A stretch of DNA of 64,000 nt, from the NCBI GenBank assembly GCA_000272025.2, contig AKCV02000015.1:682001-746000 (forward strand), read 5' to 3'. A program made the position numbers and the translations under genes. Below are positions 16,857 through 25,320 of the stretch, piece by piece. Numbering within the stretch: the first letter of the stretch is position 1; every line of letters begins with the position of its first letter. The notes below the pieces were generated by a model. The model saw nothing but the letters and a program-made list of their open reading frames with translations. It had not been told where the DNA came from and ran no database searches. This DNA is from Imbroritus primus (lineage in GTDB: Bacteria > Pseudomonadota > Gammaproteobacteria > Burkholderiales > Burkholderiaceae).

Positions 16857-18956
16857 ATGCACACCCCATCCGCACTGGACGCATTTTTCCAACCGCGCAA
16901 TATCGCCGTGATCGGCGCGTCGGGCGATCTCGGGAAAATGGCGTCGCGGCCGCTTACCTATCTCCGCAAGCATGGATTCAAGGGCGGCATCTATCCGGTC
17001 AATCCCAAGTATCAAGAACTCGGCGGGTTCAAGTGCGTGGACGAGATCGAGGCATTGCCGGCGGACATCGACCTTGCGCTGATTTCCCTGCCGGCAGCGA
17101 TGATTCCGGATACGGTGCGGCGTTGCGCGGCCAAGGGCGTGCGCGCGGTCACCATTCTCTCCGGCGGCTTTGGCGAGCTGGGCACGGAGGAAGGGCTGGC
17201 GATCGACACCGCCCTGCGGCAGGTAGTAGCGGATACTGGTATCCGCGTATGCGGGCCGAACTGCCAGGGTGGCGTGAATCTGTTTGACCATGTTGCGGCA
17301 ACGTATTCGGGGGCACTGTCGAGCGAAACGCTCAGTGCCGGCCCGATTGCGCTGGTGACGCAGAGTGGCGTATTCGGCGGGCTGGTGTTCGCTGCCGCGC
17401 AGGAAGAGGGTATCGGTGTCGGCTTCTGGACCAGCACGGGTAACGAACTGGATCTGACTTTCAGCGACTTCCTCGACTATGCCGTGCTGGATGACCGCAT
17501 CCGTGTGGTGGGTGGTTATCTGGAAAGCGTGAAGGACGACGGCGAGCGGTTTGTCACGGCGTTGCGCAAGGCGCGTGAGGCGGGCAAGCCGGTCGTGTTG
17601 CTGAAGACCGGCCGGACCGATGCCGGGCGCGCCGCAGCGGCATCGCATACGGCTGCATTGGCGGGTTCGGACGAAGGGTATACGGCGGCGTTCCGCAAGG
17701 GCGGGGCGGTACGCGTGGCGTCGTCGGATGCCTTCCGCGACCTGGTCGCGGCGTTCTCGACTGGTCGCATTCCGCGCGGCAAGCGCGTTGCCGTGCTATC
17801 TATCTCCGGTGGCGCTGCCACCCTGATGGCTGATGACTGCAGCGAGCGCGGGCTGGAGATCGCATCATTTTCCGAAGCCTTGCGCAACCGCCTGTCAACG
17901 GTGGTGCCGACATTCGGCAGTGTGCTCAATCCGGTCGACCTGACCGGGCAATTGGTGGCCGATGCCTCGCTGCTCGAAAAAGCTGCGAGCATCATCATCG
18001 ATAGCGGCGAGGCGGATGTATTGAGCATCTTCATCGGCATGTGCGATGGCAACAAGGACGAGCTGGTAGAAGTCATCGGTCGCCTGGCACGCGCGACGGA
18101 CTTGCCGATCTTCGTGACCTGGGTGGCAGCCGCGGATCGTACCATCTACCCGCGCATCCGCACCCTTGGCATTCCGGTGTTCCATGATCCGACAGCCTGT
18201 ATCGCCACGGTGGCCAGCATGGTGGAATGGGTCGAGGACTGTGCGTTGCCCGCGCAGCCGGACATTCCCGCAGGAGCACATGCCGGCCTCCTTGAGACAT
18301 TGCGTGCGCGCCCGGCTGGGATGATGTCGGAGGCGACGGTCAAAGGCATGCTGGCGGCGGCTGGACTGCCGGTGCCGCTTGGCCAGCTGGTACGCCAGCC
18401 GGATGCGGCGCGGTGTGCGGTGACTGAAGTCGGCGGGGATGCGGTGATGAAGCTGCAGGCGGTGTCGGTGCCGCATAAGTCGGATATTGGCGGCGTGCGC
18501 GTCGGCGTCTCTGGCGAACAGGCCGAGGAAGCCTTCCTCGCCTTGCAGAAACTGTTTCCGGAAGATGCCGAGGGCGTTCTCGTGGAAGCACGCGTGCGCG
18601 ATGCAGCGGAGTGCTTCATCGGGATCCAGCAGCATCCGATCTTCGGGCCGATGGTCGCGGTCGGCCTCGGGGGTGTCTTCATCGAGATCTTCCGCGATGT
18701 CGCCATTCGCCTCGCCCCGGTCAGCCATGCGGAGGCCGTCACGATGATCCAGGGACTGCAGGGATACCCCATCCTGCAAGGTGCGCGCGGCCAGAAACCA
18801 CGCGACATCGAAGCGCTGGCGCGGCTGGTGCAGCAGGTGTCCGAGATTGCGGCAGCCGGGCGCGACACCATTCAGGAGATGGACCTTAATCCGGTCTTCG
18901 TACAAGCACAGGGCAGCGGCGTCGTGATCGGTGACGCGTTGCTGGTGCGCAAGTAA
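16857..18956 (+). CDS. Acyl-CoA synthetase, NDP-forming
   Basis: The 699-residue protein has an N-terminal CoA-binding domain (IAVIGASGDLGKMASRPL), a succinyl-CoA-synthetase-like central domain with the phosphohistidine region SHTAALAGSDE (His264), and a C-terminal ATP-grasp domain (from about residue 480, with MKLQAVSVPHKSDIGGV). Such enzymes join a carboxylic acid to CoA with ATP to ADP, unlike the AMP-forming PaaK. It would activate the pathway substrate before oxygenation. The length is typical of fused alpha-beta forms. It starts 71 bases after the Bug gene, which has no terminator. Confidence 0.93.
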   Translation: MHTPSALDAFFQPRNIAVIGASGDLGKMASRPLTYLRKHGFKGGIYPVNPKYQELGGFKCVDEIEALPADIDLALISLPAAMIPDTVRRCAAKGVRAVTILSGGFGELGTEEGLAIDTALRQVVADTGIRVCGPNCQGGVNLFDHVAATYSGALSSETLSAGPIALVTQSGVFGGLVFAAAQEEGIGVGFWTSTGNELDLTFSDFLDYAVLDDRIRVVGGYLESVKDDGERFVTALRKAREAGKPVVLLKTGRTDAGRAAAASHTAALAGSDEGYTAAFRKGGAVRVASSDAFRDLVAAFSTGRIPRGKRVAVLSISGGAATLMADDCSERGLEIASFSEALRNRLSTVVPTFGSVLNPVDLTGQLVADASLLEKAASIIIDSGEADVLSIFIGMCDGNKDELVEVIGRLARATDLPIFVTWVAAADRTIYPRIRTLGIPVFHDPTACIATVASMVEWVEDCALPAQPDIPAGAHAGLLETLRARPAGMMSEATVKGMLAAAGLPVPLGQLVRQPDAARCAVTEVGGDAVMKLQAVSVPHKSDIGGVRVGVSGEQAEEAFLALQKLFPEDAEGVLVEARVRDAAECFIGIQQHPIFGPMVAVGLGGVFIEIFRDVAIRLAPVSHAEAVTMIQGLQGYPILQGARGQKPRDIEALARLVQQVSEIAAAGRDTIQEMDLNPVFVQAQGSGVVIGDALLVRK

Positions 18957-19072
18957 CCAGTCCATATCGAACAACTGAAGCCGGCCGGGCCTGGGCGGCT
19001 TCAGCGGTGCGCCCGGACCGGCGCACTTCAACGAGCACGATTCAACCACAAGACAACAAGGAAGGCAGGAGC

Positions 19073-19852
19073 ATGGCAGACGATCTCATTACGCGCGTCG
19101 AGAACCGGGTGGGCTACATCACGTTCAATCGGCCCAAGGTATTGAATTCCTTTACCCCGGATTTCCTGCGCACCGTCATGGAGGCGGTACAGGCATTCGA
19201 ACAAGACAAGGACGTACGCGTCATCGTGCTGACCGGCGCGGGCGAGGCATTCTCGTCGGGGGGCGACAAGGGTTTTCTCGATGCGCTCACGCAGATGACG
19301 CCCATCGAGATCCGCTCTACCGTGTACACCTACTTCGCGGGTGCCGCCAAGGCTATCAAGCTGTGCAGCAAGCCGACGATTGCCGCGGTGAATGGTCCGG
19401 CCGTGGGCGCCGGCTGTGAAATCGCCGTGGCTTGCGATTTTCGCGTGGTCGCGCGCAAGGCATTTTTCTGCGAGTCGTGGATCGACCTTGGCATCATCCC
19501 GCCGCTCGGCGGCATGTTCCTGCTGCCGCGCCTGATCGGCCTGGGGCGCGCCAGCGATATGGTGATGCGCGGCGTGCGTGTGTATGGCGACGAGGCGGCG
19601 GCCATCGGGTTGGCCAATCAGGTGGTCGAGGGCGAGGCGCTGGAGCAGGCCACCCGCGAGTTTGCCGAGGATCTCGCGCGCAAGGCGCCGCTGGCGCTGT
19701 CGATCGCCAAGGATGGACTGCGCCGTGGTCTCGAGTCGACCATGGAAGGCGAGTGGGGATTCAATGTCTATGCGCAGAGCATGCTGCTGAATGGCCCGGA
19801 TTTCGAAGAAGCGGTCCAGGCGATGCAGCAAAAGCGCCGTCCGGAATTCTGA
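19073..19852 (+). CDS. Enoyl-CoA hydratase/isomerase-family protein with altered active site
   Basis: The 259-residue crotonase-fold protein starts at ATG 19073 after AAGGAAGGCAGGAG. The CoA-binding oxyanion loops are present (AFSSGGDKG and GPAVGAGCEIAVA). At the second catalytic position normal hydratases have Glu in a PEI-LG-IPGAGG context; here the segment is ESWIDLGIIPPLGG, so that Glu is replaced by Trp, and the Asp that the isomerase PaaG carries in IPDCGG is Pro. General shape and C-terminus (QQKRRPEF) resemble PaaG. It may be an isomerase or another crotonase reaction rather than a simple hydratase. It sits 9 bases upstream of the fused dehydrogenase. Confidence 0.88.
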   Translation: MADDLITRVENRVGYITFNRPKVLNSFTPDFLRTVMEAVQAFEQDKDVRVIVLTGAGEAFSSGGDKGFLDALTQMTPIEIRSTVYTYFAGAAKAIKLCSKPTIAAVNGPAVGAGCEIAVACDFRVVARKAFFCESWIDLGIIPPLGGMFLLPRLIGLGRASDMVMRGVRVYGDEAAAIGLANQVVEGEALEQATREFAEDLARKAPLALSIAKDGLRRGLESTMEGEWGFNVYAQSMLLNGPDFEEAVQAMQQKRRPEF

Positions 19853-19861
19853 GGCGCGGCA

Positions 19862-21958
19862 ATGCAGGAGCAAGCACTGAAATTGGAAGGCAGCCGGGCG
19901 AGCATCGCGGTGATCCGGATCGACAGTCCGCCAGTGAACAGCCTGGGCCATGCCACGCGTACCGCATTGGCCGAGAGTATCCAGGCGGCACATGCGGCGA
20001 AGGAGGTCGACGCAATCGTCCTGATTGGCGCGGGCAAGCTGTTTTCGGCGGGCGCAGATATCCGCGAGTTTGATCGACCGGAGGTGTGGAAGTCCCCGGA
20101 CCTGAGCGAGTTGATCGCCCTGATCGAGCGCGGCCCGAAACCGGTCGTCGCGGCGATCCACGGCATGGCGATGGGGGGTGGGCTGGAACTCGCGCTTGGC
20201 TGCCATGCCCGAGTGGCGACACATAACGCCTTGCTGGCACTGCCAGAGGTCAAGCTGGGGTTGCTGCCGGGTGCTGGGGGGACGCAGCGATTACCACGTC
20301 TTGCAGGTTTGACCCGCGCACTCGACATGATCGTCTCAGGTGAGCCGCAAACGGCAGCTGAATTGCAGGGCACACCGTTGCTGGATCAGGTGATTGAGCA
20401 TGAGCATGTGTTATTGCCCGCGGCGGTGGCACTGGCGGAGCAGATGGGCGAGCATGGCGAGCGGCCGATGGCGAGTGCACGTACCGTGACGGCGGAGAAT
20501 GCCGATCTCCAGCTTGCAGCAGCGCGCGAGCAGGTTGCCCGGCGTACACCGCGCGAGCCGGCCAAGCGCCGCTGCATCGACGCCGTAGAAGCGAGCCTGC
20601 TCCTCCCGTTCGAGGCAGCGCTCGAGCGCGAGCTGGCCTATTTTCACGAACTGTCGGCCTCACCGGAGTCGCGCGCCTTGCGGCACCTGTTCTTTGCCGA
20701 GCGTACCGCCGCATCAATCTCGGATATTCCCAAGGACACCCCGGTCCGTCCGATCCACAGCGCCGCTGTGGTGGGCGCCGGTACCATGGGAGCAGGAATC
20801 GCGCAGTGCCTGCTGGATGCCGGGATTCCGGTGAAGTTGCTGGAGGCCTCGCGGGCAGCGCTGGATCGTGGTGTCGCAAGCATCACGAGGCAATACCAGC
20901 GTGCTCGTGACAAGGGGCGCATCGATGATGCGCGCATGGCGGCGCGGCTGAAACTTCTGACGCCGGTGCTGGACTACGCCGCACTTGGCGATGTCGATAT
21001 CGTTATCGAGGCAGTGTTCGAGCAGTTTGATGTCAAGAGCAAGGTTTTCCAGTCGCTCGATGCGGTAATGAAGCCGGGCGCGATCCTGGCAACCAATACG
21101 TCGATGCTTGACATCAACCGGCTGGCCGCAACGACCGGGCGGGCAGGCGACGTGATCGGTACGCATTTTTTCAGTCCCGCCCATGTCATGCGCCTGCTCG
21201 AGGTAGTGCGCGGCGAGCAGACCCGTGCGGATGTGTTGGTGACGGTAATGCGTCTTGCCAAGAAGCTTGGCAAGACGGCGGTAGTGGCGCGCGTGTGCGA
21301 TGGCTTCATTGGCAATCGCATGATCGAACAGTATTTGCGGCAGGCCGGTTTTCTGCTGGAGGAGGGCGCCACGCCGGCGCAGGTGGACCGCGCCGTCGAG
21401 CAGTTCGGCCTGGCCATGGGTCCGTTTCGCATGAGCGACATGGCGGGCAATGACATCGGCTACGACATCCGCAAGCGGCGCAGCCGCGAAACACCGAGCC
21501 TGTTCTATAGCAGGATCCCGGACCTGCTGGTCGAGACCCTCGACCGCAAGGGCCAGAAGGTCGGGCGCGGCTGGTACGACTATCAGGAGGGAAGCTATCA
21601 GGCGATCCCAAGTGCCGAGGTCGACGACATGATCGTGCAGTTCAGAAAGGCGCACAACCTGCAGGCACGGCAGATCAGCGACGAGGAGATCGTGAAGCGC
21701 CTGGTGTACGCGCTCGTCAATGAGGGATATCGCATCCTCGACGACGGCACTGCGCAGCGTGCCTCGGATATCGATGTTGCTTATGCGACCGGCTACGGTT
21801 TTCCGGATACGCGCGGCGGGCCCATGTTCTATGCTGATGAAGTGGGCCTGGACAAGGTACTTGCGGACATGGCTGTGTTCGCCCGGAACCCCCAGGCGGA
21901 TCCGGCTTTCTGGGTGCCGGCCGCAGGGCTGCTGGCGAGGGTGGAAGCGCAGCGCTGA
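19862..21958 (+). CDS. Fused enoyl-CoA hydratase/3-hydroxyacyl-CoA dehydrogenase
   Basis: The 698-residue protein has an N-terminal crotonase domain (residues about 1-190, with both canonical Glu positions: GGGLELALG and LPEVKLGLLPGAGG) and an NAD-binding dehydrogenase domain starting near residue 299 (GAGTMGAG, 305-312), with catalytic His in GTHFFSP near residue 435, then a second C-terminal domain. It is the FadB/FadJ-like architecture and should carry out hydration and NAD-dependent oxidation in beta-oxidation, covering the steps of PaaF and PaaH. It is likely cytoplasmic. A strong terminator follows at 21985-22012. Confidence 0.95.
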   Translation: MQEQALKLEGSRASIAVIRIDSPPVNSLGHATRTALAESIQAAHAAKEVDAIVLIGAGKLFSAGADIREFDRPEVWKSPDLSELIALIERGPKPVVAAIHGMAMGGGLELALGCHARVATHNALLALPEVKLGLLPGAGGTQRLPRLAGLTRALDMIVSGEPQTAAELQGTPLLDQVIEHEHVLLPAAVALAEQMGEHGERPMASARTVTAENADLQLAAAREQVARRTPREPAKRRCIDAVEASLLLPFEAALERELAYFHELSASPESRALRHLFFAERTAASISDIPKDTPVRPIHSAAVVGAGTMGAGIAQCLLDAGIPVKLLEASRAALDRGVASITRQYQRARDKGRIDDARMAARLKLLTPVLDYAALGDVDIVIEAVFEQFDVKSKVFQSLDAVMKPGAILATNTSMLDINRLAATTGRAGDVIGTHFFSPAHVMRLLEVVRGEQTRADVLVTVMRLAKKLGKTAVVARVCDGFIGNRMIEQYLRQAGFLLEEGATPAQVDRAVEQFGLAMGPFRMSDMAGNDIGYDIRKRRSRETPSLFYSRIPDLLVETLDRKGQKVGRGWYDYQEGSYQAIPSAEVDDMIVQFRKAHNLQARQISDEEIVKRLVYALVNEGYRILDDGTAQRASDIDVAYATGYGFPDTRGGPMFYADEVGLDKVLADMAVFARNPQADPAFWVPAAGLLARVEAQR

Positions 21959-21984
21959 CGACGGGCGTAGCGAAAGCATGCATT

Positions 21985-22012
21985 GGCCAGCCCGTTGCGG
22001 GCTGGCCTTTTT
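21985..22012 (+). terminator. Strong intrinsic terminator before the thiolase gene
   Basis: A perfect 10-bp stem (GGCCAGCCCG with CGGGCTGGCC, 3-base loop) is followed by TTTTTG. It ends only 15 bases before the thiolase ATG, between two genes expected to work together, so it may tune thiolase expression. Confidence 0.85.
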
Positions 22013-22027
22013 GATAAGGAACGAGTA

Positions 22028-23209
22028 ATGGAAGACGTGGTGGTGGTAGCCGGCGCGCGTACGGCGATCGGTGATTATGGCGGCACGCTCAAGGACATGC
22101 CGCCGGCCGATCTCGGTACGGTGGTTGTCAGGGAAGTGCTGGCCCGGGCGAAGGTCGATGGCGCGGAAGTCGGTCATGTAGTGGCCGGACAAGTGATCAA
22201 TACCGAGCCGCAGGACGCCTACCTGTCGCGTGTGGCAGCAATGCAGGCGGGCATCTCGGAAAAAACGCCGGCATTCAATGTGAACCGGCTGTGCGGTTCA
22301 GGCCTGCAGGCAGTGGTGTCTGCCGCACAGGCGATCATGCTGGGCGATGCCAAGATTGCCGTGGCGCTTGGTGCCGAAAGCATGAGCCGCGCGCCTTACC
22401 TGGTGCCGTCGCATCGCTGGGGCGCGCGCATGGGCGATAGCGTGATGACCGATTTGCTGACCGGTGTACTGACCGATCCATTCAACCGCGTGCATATGGG
22501 CATCACTGCAGAGAATGTCGCGGCGCGCTACAGCATCAGCCGCGAAGAGCAGGATGCCACGGCCTTGCAGTCGCATCAGCGCGCTGCTGCAGCCATTGAT
22601 GCCGGCTACTTCCGCGAACAGATCGTGCCGGTCCGCATCAAGAGCCGCCGTGGTGAAATCGTTTTCGATACCGACGAACATGTGCGGCGCGATGTCACGG
22701 CCGCCAACCTCGCGGAACTGCGGCCGGCATTCCGCAAGGAGAGCGGCACGGTCACGGCGGGCAATGCTTCCGGTCTCAATGACGGGGCGGCGGCAGTCGT
22801 GCTGATGTGCGCCAGCGAGGCCACGCGGCGTGCTGCGCAGCCACTGGCAAGGCTCGTGGCATATGCGCATGCCGGAGTTGATCCGGCATACATGGGCATG
22901 GGCCCGGTACCGGCAACGCAGGCGGCACTGCAGCGCGCCGGCCTCACGATTGAACAGATGGACGTGATCGAAGCGAACGAGGCGTTTGCGGCCCAGGCCT
23001 GTGCCGTGTCGCGTACGCTGGGAATGGATCCGGGTAAGGTGAATCCGAATGGCAGCGGCATCGGGCTGGGCCATCCGGTCGGCGCGACCGGCACGATCAT
23101 CACCGTGAAGGCGCTGTATGAACTGCAGCGGATTCAGGGGCGCTACGCGCTGGTGACCATGTGCATTGGCGGCGGCCAGGGGATCGCGGCGATCTTCGAG
23201 CGTATGTGA
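22028..23209 (+). CDS. Acetyl-CoA acyltransferase (thiolase)
   Basis: The 393-residue protein has the thiolase active-site Cys in NRLCGSGLQAV (about residue 90), GHPVGATG with the catalytic His, and the C-terminal CIGGGQG Cys. Degradative and biosynthetic thiolases have this length. Here it would cleave the 3-ketoacyl-CoA made by the upstream fused enzyme, giving acetyl-CoA. The start at ATG 22028 follows ATAAGGAACG. The gene lies directly after a terminator hairpin, so its expression may be partly separate. Confidence 0.95.
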   Translation: MEDVVVVAGARTAIGDYGGTLKDMPPADLGTVVVREVLARAKVDGAEVGHVVAGQVINTEPQDAYLSRVAAMQAGISEKTPAFNVNRLCGSGLQAVVSAAQAIMLGDAKIAVALGAESMSRAPYLVPSHRWGARMGDSVMTDLLTGVLTDPFNRVHMGITAENVAARYSISREEQDATALQSHQRAAAAIDAGYFREQIVPVRIKSRRGEIVFDTDEHVRRDVTAANLAELRPAFRKESGTVTAGNASGLNDGAAAVVLMCASEATRRAAQPLARLVAYAHAGVDPAYMGMGPVPATQAALQRAGLTIEQMDVIEANEAFAAQACAVSRTLGMDPGKVNPNGSGIGLGHPVGATGTIITVKALYELQRIQGRYALVTMCIGGGQGIAAIFERM

Positions 23210-23215
23210 ACGGAT

Positions 23216-23238
23216 GCATGCGCGGGGTGCGCGCGCAT
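23216..23238. other. Hairpin between convergent genes
   Basis: The stem GCATGCGC pairs with GCGCATGC around a 7-base loop, directly after the thiolase stop and before the end of the opposite gene. There is no strong T-tract on either side, so termination is only possible. Confidence 0.4.
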
Positions 23239-23245
23239 GCCGCCC

Positions 23246-23695
23246 TTATTTCAAAGGCTTGAGGTCGAGCAGCAATTCACGCTTGCCGTCCGCACCGCGG
23301 GTGCCGGGCGCGAGAACAATGCGTGCCATGCATTGCGTCGTGGCGCGCTCCACGTTCTTGTGCTGCAGGCGCCGGCGGAAGTTGCGCGCATCGTTGCCCA
23401 GCAGGTAGCCGGCTGCCTGGCCGGCGATCTCCACACGGATCGCGCGTGCATCCGCCGGATGGTCGTCAATGGGCTGCAGGAGGGCTGCTGTGTCATGCTG
23501 GGCCGCGTCGCCGGCTAGCCGGGCCAGAGTGGGCTGGTCGGTGGCGTCCTCGGCCAGCCGGACGGCGAACGCACCGGGCGACGGCCACACCAACGCGACC
23601 GTCCGTGAGGGCGCCTGCTGCTTGCGCTGTGCGCGACGTTGCAGGTAGTAGACGATGGCCGCGGTGATCACTGCGGCCGCAATCAGGATTTCCAA
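23246..23695 (-). CDS. Membrane-anchored protein of unknown function
   Basis: The reading frame is open to 23869, but the best start is TTG 23695, with AAGGA six bases upstream. This gives a 149-residue protein with one N-terminal membrane helix (MEILIAAAVITAAIVYYLQ), a basic stop (RRAQRKQQ) and a soluble domain. The segment VEIAGQAAGYLLGNDARNFRRRL resembles the short 'GYL...A...Y/F' repeat seen in many small uncharacterised bacterial proteins; no function can be assigned. The longer form would overlap the start of the divergent gene at 23814, another reason for the TTG start. Confidence 0.6.
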   Translation of the reverse strand: MEILIAAAVITAAIVYYLQRRAQRKQQAPSRTVALVWPSPGAFAVRLAEDATDQPTLARLAGDAAQHDTAALLQPIDDHPADARAIRVEIAGQAAGYLLGNDARNFRRRLQHKNVERATTQCMARIVLAPGTRGADGKRELLLDLKPLK

Positions 23696-23813
23696 CGGTG
23701 TTCCTTCGACGTGACGGCGGGTCACCCAACCCGCCCAGACCGCTATTGTACGCAGCAGGTGCTCGCATCGGGCTGACGATGCTAGGATGGCATGCACACA
23801 TCGGGAGTCCACC

Positions 23814-24098
23814 ATGGCCAAGCGCGAGCGTACGGCGAAAGTCCTGCAGGAAGAGCTAAGCCGTCGCATTCACCGGATCGACGAGATTGCCGAAGATGGC
23901 GCCCGTCTCCAGGTGCCGCTCCCGCAAGCGCATGCCCGCGACGCGCGCGGACGTAACTGGGATATCAAGCGCATCGACCGCGCCACAGGTTATGAACGCG
24001 CCATCCGCGCGGTGATCGACGGATTGCGCGATGAGTTTGATCTGGCAGAAAGCACCGGCGGTACTGGTCGCCCGGCGCCGGCCAATCCGTTCGACTGA
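23814..24098 (+). CDS. Small conserved-looking hypothetical protein
   Basis: The 94-residue hydrophilic protein (MAKRERTAKVLQEELSRRIHRIDEIAEDG...) looks helical and charged, without signal peptide or membrane segment, and ends in a Gly/Pro-rich tail (STGGTGRPAPANPFD). I do not recognise a family. The ATG follows GGGAGT. It is divergent from the membrane-anchored protein and 205 bases upstream of the Bug gene. Confidence 0.65.
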   Translation: MAKRERTAKVLQEELSRRIHRIDEIAEDGARLQVPLPQAHARDARGRNWDIKRIDRATGYERAIRAVIDGLRDEFDLAESTGGTGRPAPANPFD

Positions 24099-24240
24099 AG
24101 CAGGGCCCACCGCAGTCCCGGTTTCCGCACCATTCCCTCACCGCCGTCCTTTTTCCAGCAACTGAAGCAAGCCGGGCCCGGTCAAGGGCGCCCGCAAAAA
24201 GCCTGCATCACCTCCCGGGTAAACCCTTTCCTTCGTTAAC

Positions 24241-24270
24241 TTGTATCTACATGTATTAATACATTAGAAT
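24241..24270 (+). promoter_or_regulatory. Promoter with perfect palindrome in the spacer, upstream of the Bug-gntR-acnX island
   Basis: TTGTAT (24241-24246) and TAGAAT (24265-24270) are spaced by 18 bases. The 14-base perfect palindrome ATGTATTAATACAT (24251-24264) fills the spacer, the classic place for a repressor site. Similar TGTA...TACA palindromes are bound by GntR regulators of the HutC class, and such a regulator is encoded at 25398. The assignment to that regulator is inference. Confidence 0.65.
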
Positions 24271-24303
24271 CCAGTCCATTCGCAAACACGAGGGGTGACG
24301 GTC

Positions 24304-25284
24304 ATGGGTCTGGCGCACTATCGGTATGCAGTACATCTGTTCACGGGAGTCGTCATCGGGCTGACGGCAGGGGGGGCGGTCGCCCAGGATCCTTATCCGA
24401 CGCGGCCGGTGCGCATGGTGGTGCCGTTCCCGGCCGGCGGCCCGACGGACATCGTGGCGCGCCCGCTGGCCCAGAAGCTGTCCGAGGCGCTTGGGCAGCA
24501 GGTCATCGTGGACAACCGGGGGGGCGCAGGCGGGACGATTGGCGCGGATGTCGCCGCCAAGGCTCCCGCAGACGGTTACACGTTGCTGATGGGCACGGTT
24601 GGTACGCAGGCCATCAATTCCTCGCTTTACAAGAAGCTGCCCTACGATCCGGCGCGCGATTTCGCGGCGGTGTCGCTGGTGGCCGCCGCGCCGGTCGCGC
24701 TGGTGGCGCATCCGAGCGTGCAGGCCAAATCCGTCAAGGAACTGATCGCGCTGGCCAAGACCCAGCGCCTTGCGTTCGGCTCGGCCGGCAGCGGCTCGCC
24801 GGGCCACCTCGCGGGCGTGATGTTCGCTGAGGCGGCAGGCATCGAACTCATGCATGTGGGCTACAAGGGCAGCGCACCTGCCTTGAATGACCTGATTGCC
24901 GGGCAGATTCCGCTGATGTTCGATCCGGTGCAGTCGCCGCTGGCCAATATCAAGGCGGGCAAGCTGAAGCCGCTTGGCGTCTCCGGCGCCAAGCGCGCCG
25001 CCGTGTTGTCGGATGTGCCGACGATCGCCGAAGCCGGTGTGCCCGGTTACGAGATGACGGCATGGTGGGCCGTGTATGCGCCGCGCGGGACGCCCAAGGA
25101 AATCGTCGCGCGCCTCAACACGGAAATCGCCAAGGCCATGAAGTCCGCCGACATGCGCGACAAGCTGCAGCAGATCGGTATTGATCCGATCGGTTCGAGC
25201 GTAGCGGAACTGGAAACCTTTGGCGTCTCCGAGACTGCCAAGTGGAAAAAGGCCGTGACGCTGTCGGGCGCCACGGTGGACTGA
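24304..25284 (+). CDS. Bug/TctC-family periplasmic solute-binding protein
   Basis: The 326-residue protein has an N-terminal signal segment (FTGVVIGLTAGGAVAQ) and the Bug core: YPTRPVRMVVPFPAGGPTDIVAR, APADGYTLLMG, HVGYKG. It should bind a small carboxylate in the periplasm. ATG 24304 is chosen because GAGGGG lies 8 bases upstream; GTG 24295 is an in-frame alternative. It is the first gene after the palindrome promoter, followed by the GntR regulator and aconitase X genes, and so probably serves that catabolic unit. No TTT membrane subunits are nearby. Confidence 0.92.
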   Translation: MGLAHYRYAVHLFTGVVIGLTAGGAVAQDPYPTRPVRMVVPFPAGGPTDIVARPLAQKLSEALGQQVIVDNRGGAGGTIGADVAAKAPADGYTLLMGTVGTQAINSSLYKKLPYDPARDFAAVSLVAAAPVALVAHPSVQAKSVKELIALAKTQRLAFGSAGSGSPGHLAGVMFAEAAGIELMHVGYKGSAPALNDLIAGQIPLMFDPVQSPLANIKAGKLKPLGVSGAKRAAVLSDVPTIAEAGVPGYEMTAWWAVYAPRGTPKEIVARLNTEIAKAMKSADMRDKLQQIGIDPIGSSVAELETFGVSETAKWKKAVTLSGATVD

Positions 25285-25320
25285 TGGCGGAGCCAGGAAT
25301 CGCGGAATGACGTGGTGGAC

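Noticed and set aside
20714-22192. 492-residue minus-strand open frame opposite the fused dehydrogenase
   Set aside because: Antisense shadow; no start signal or domain.
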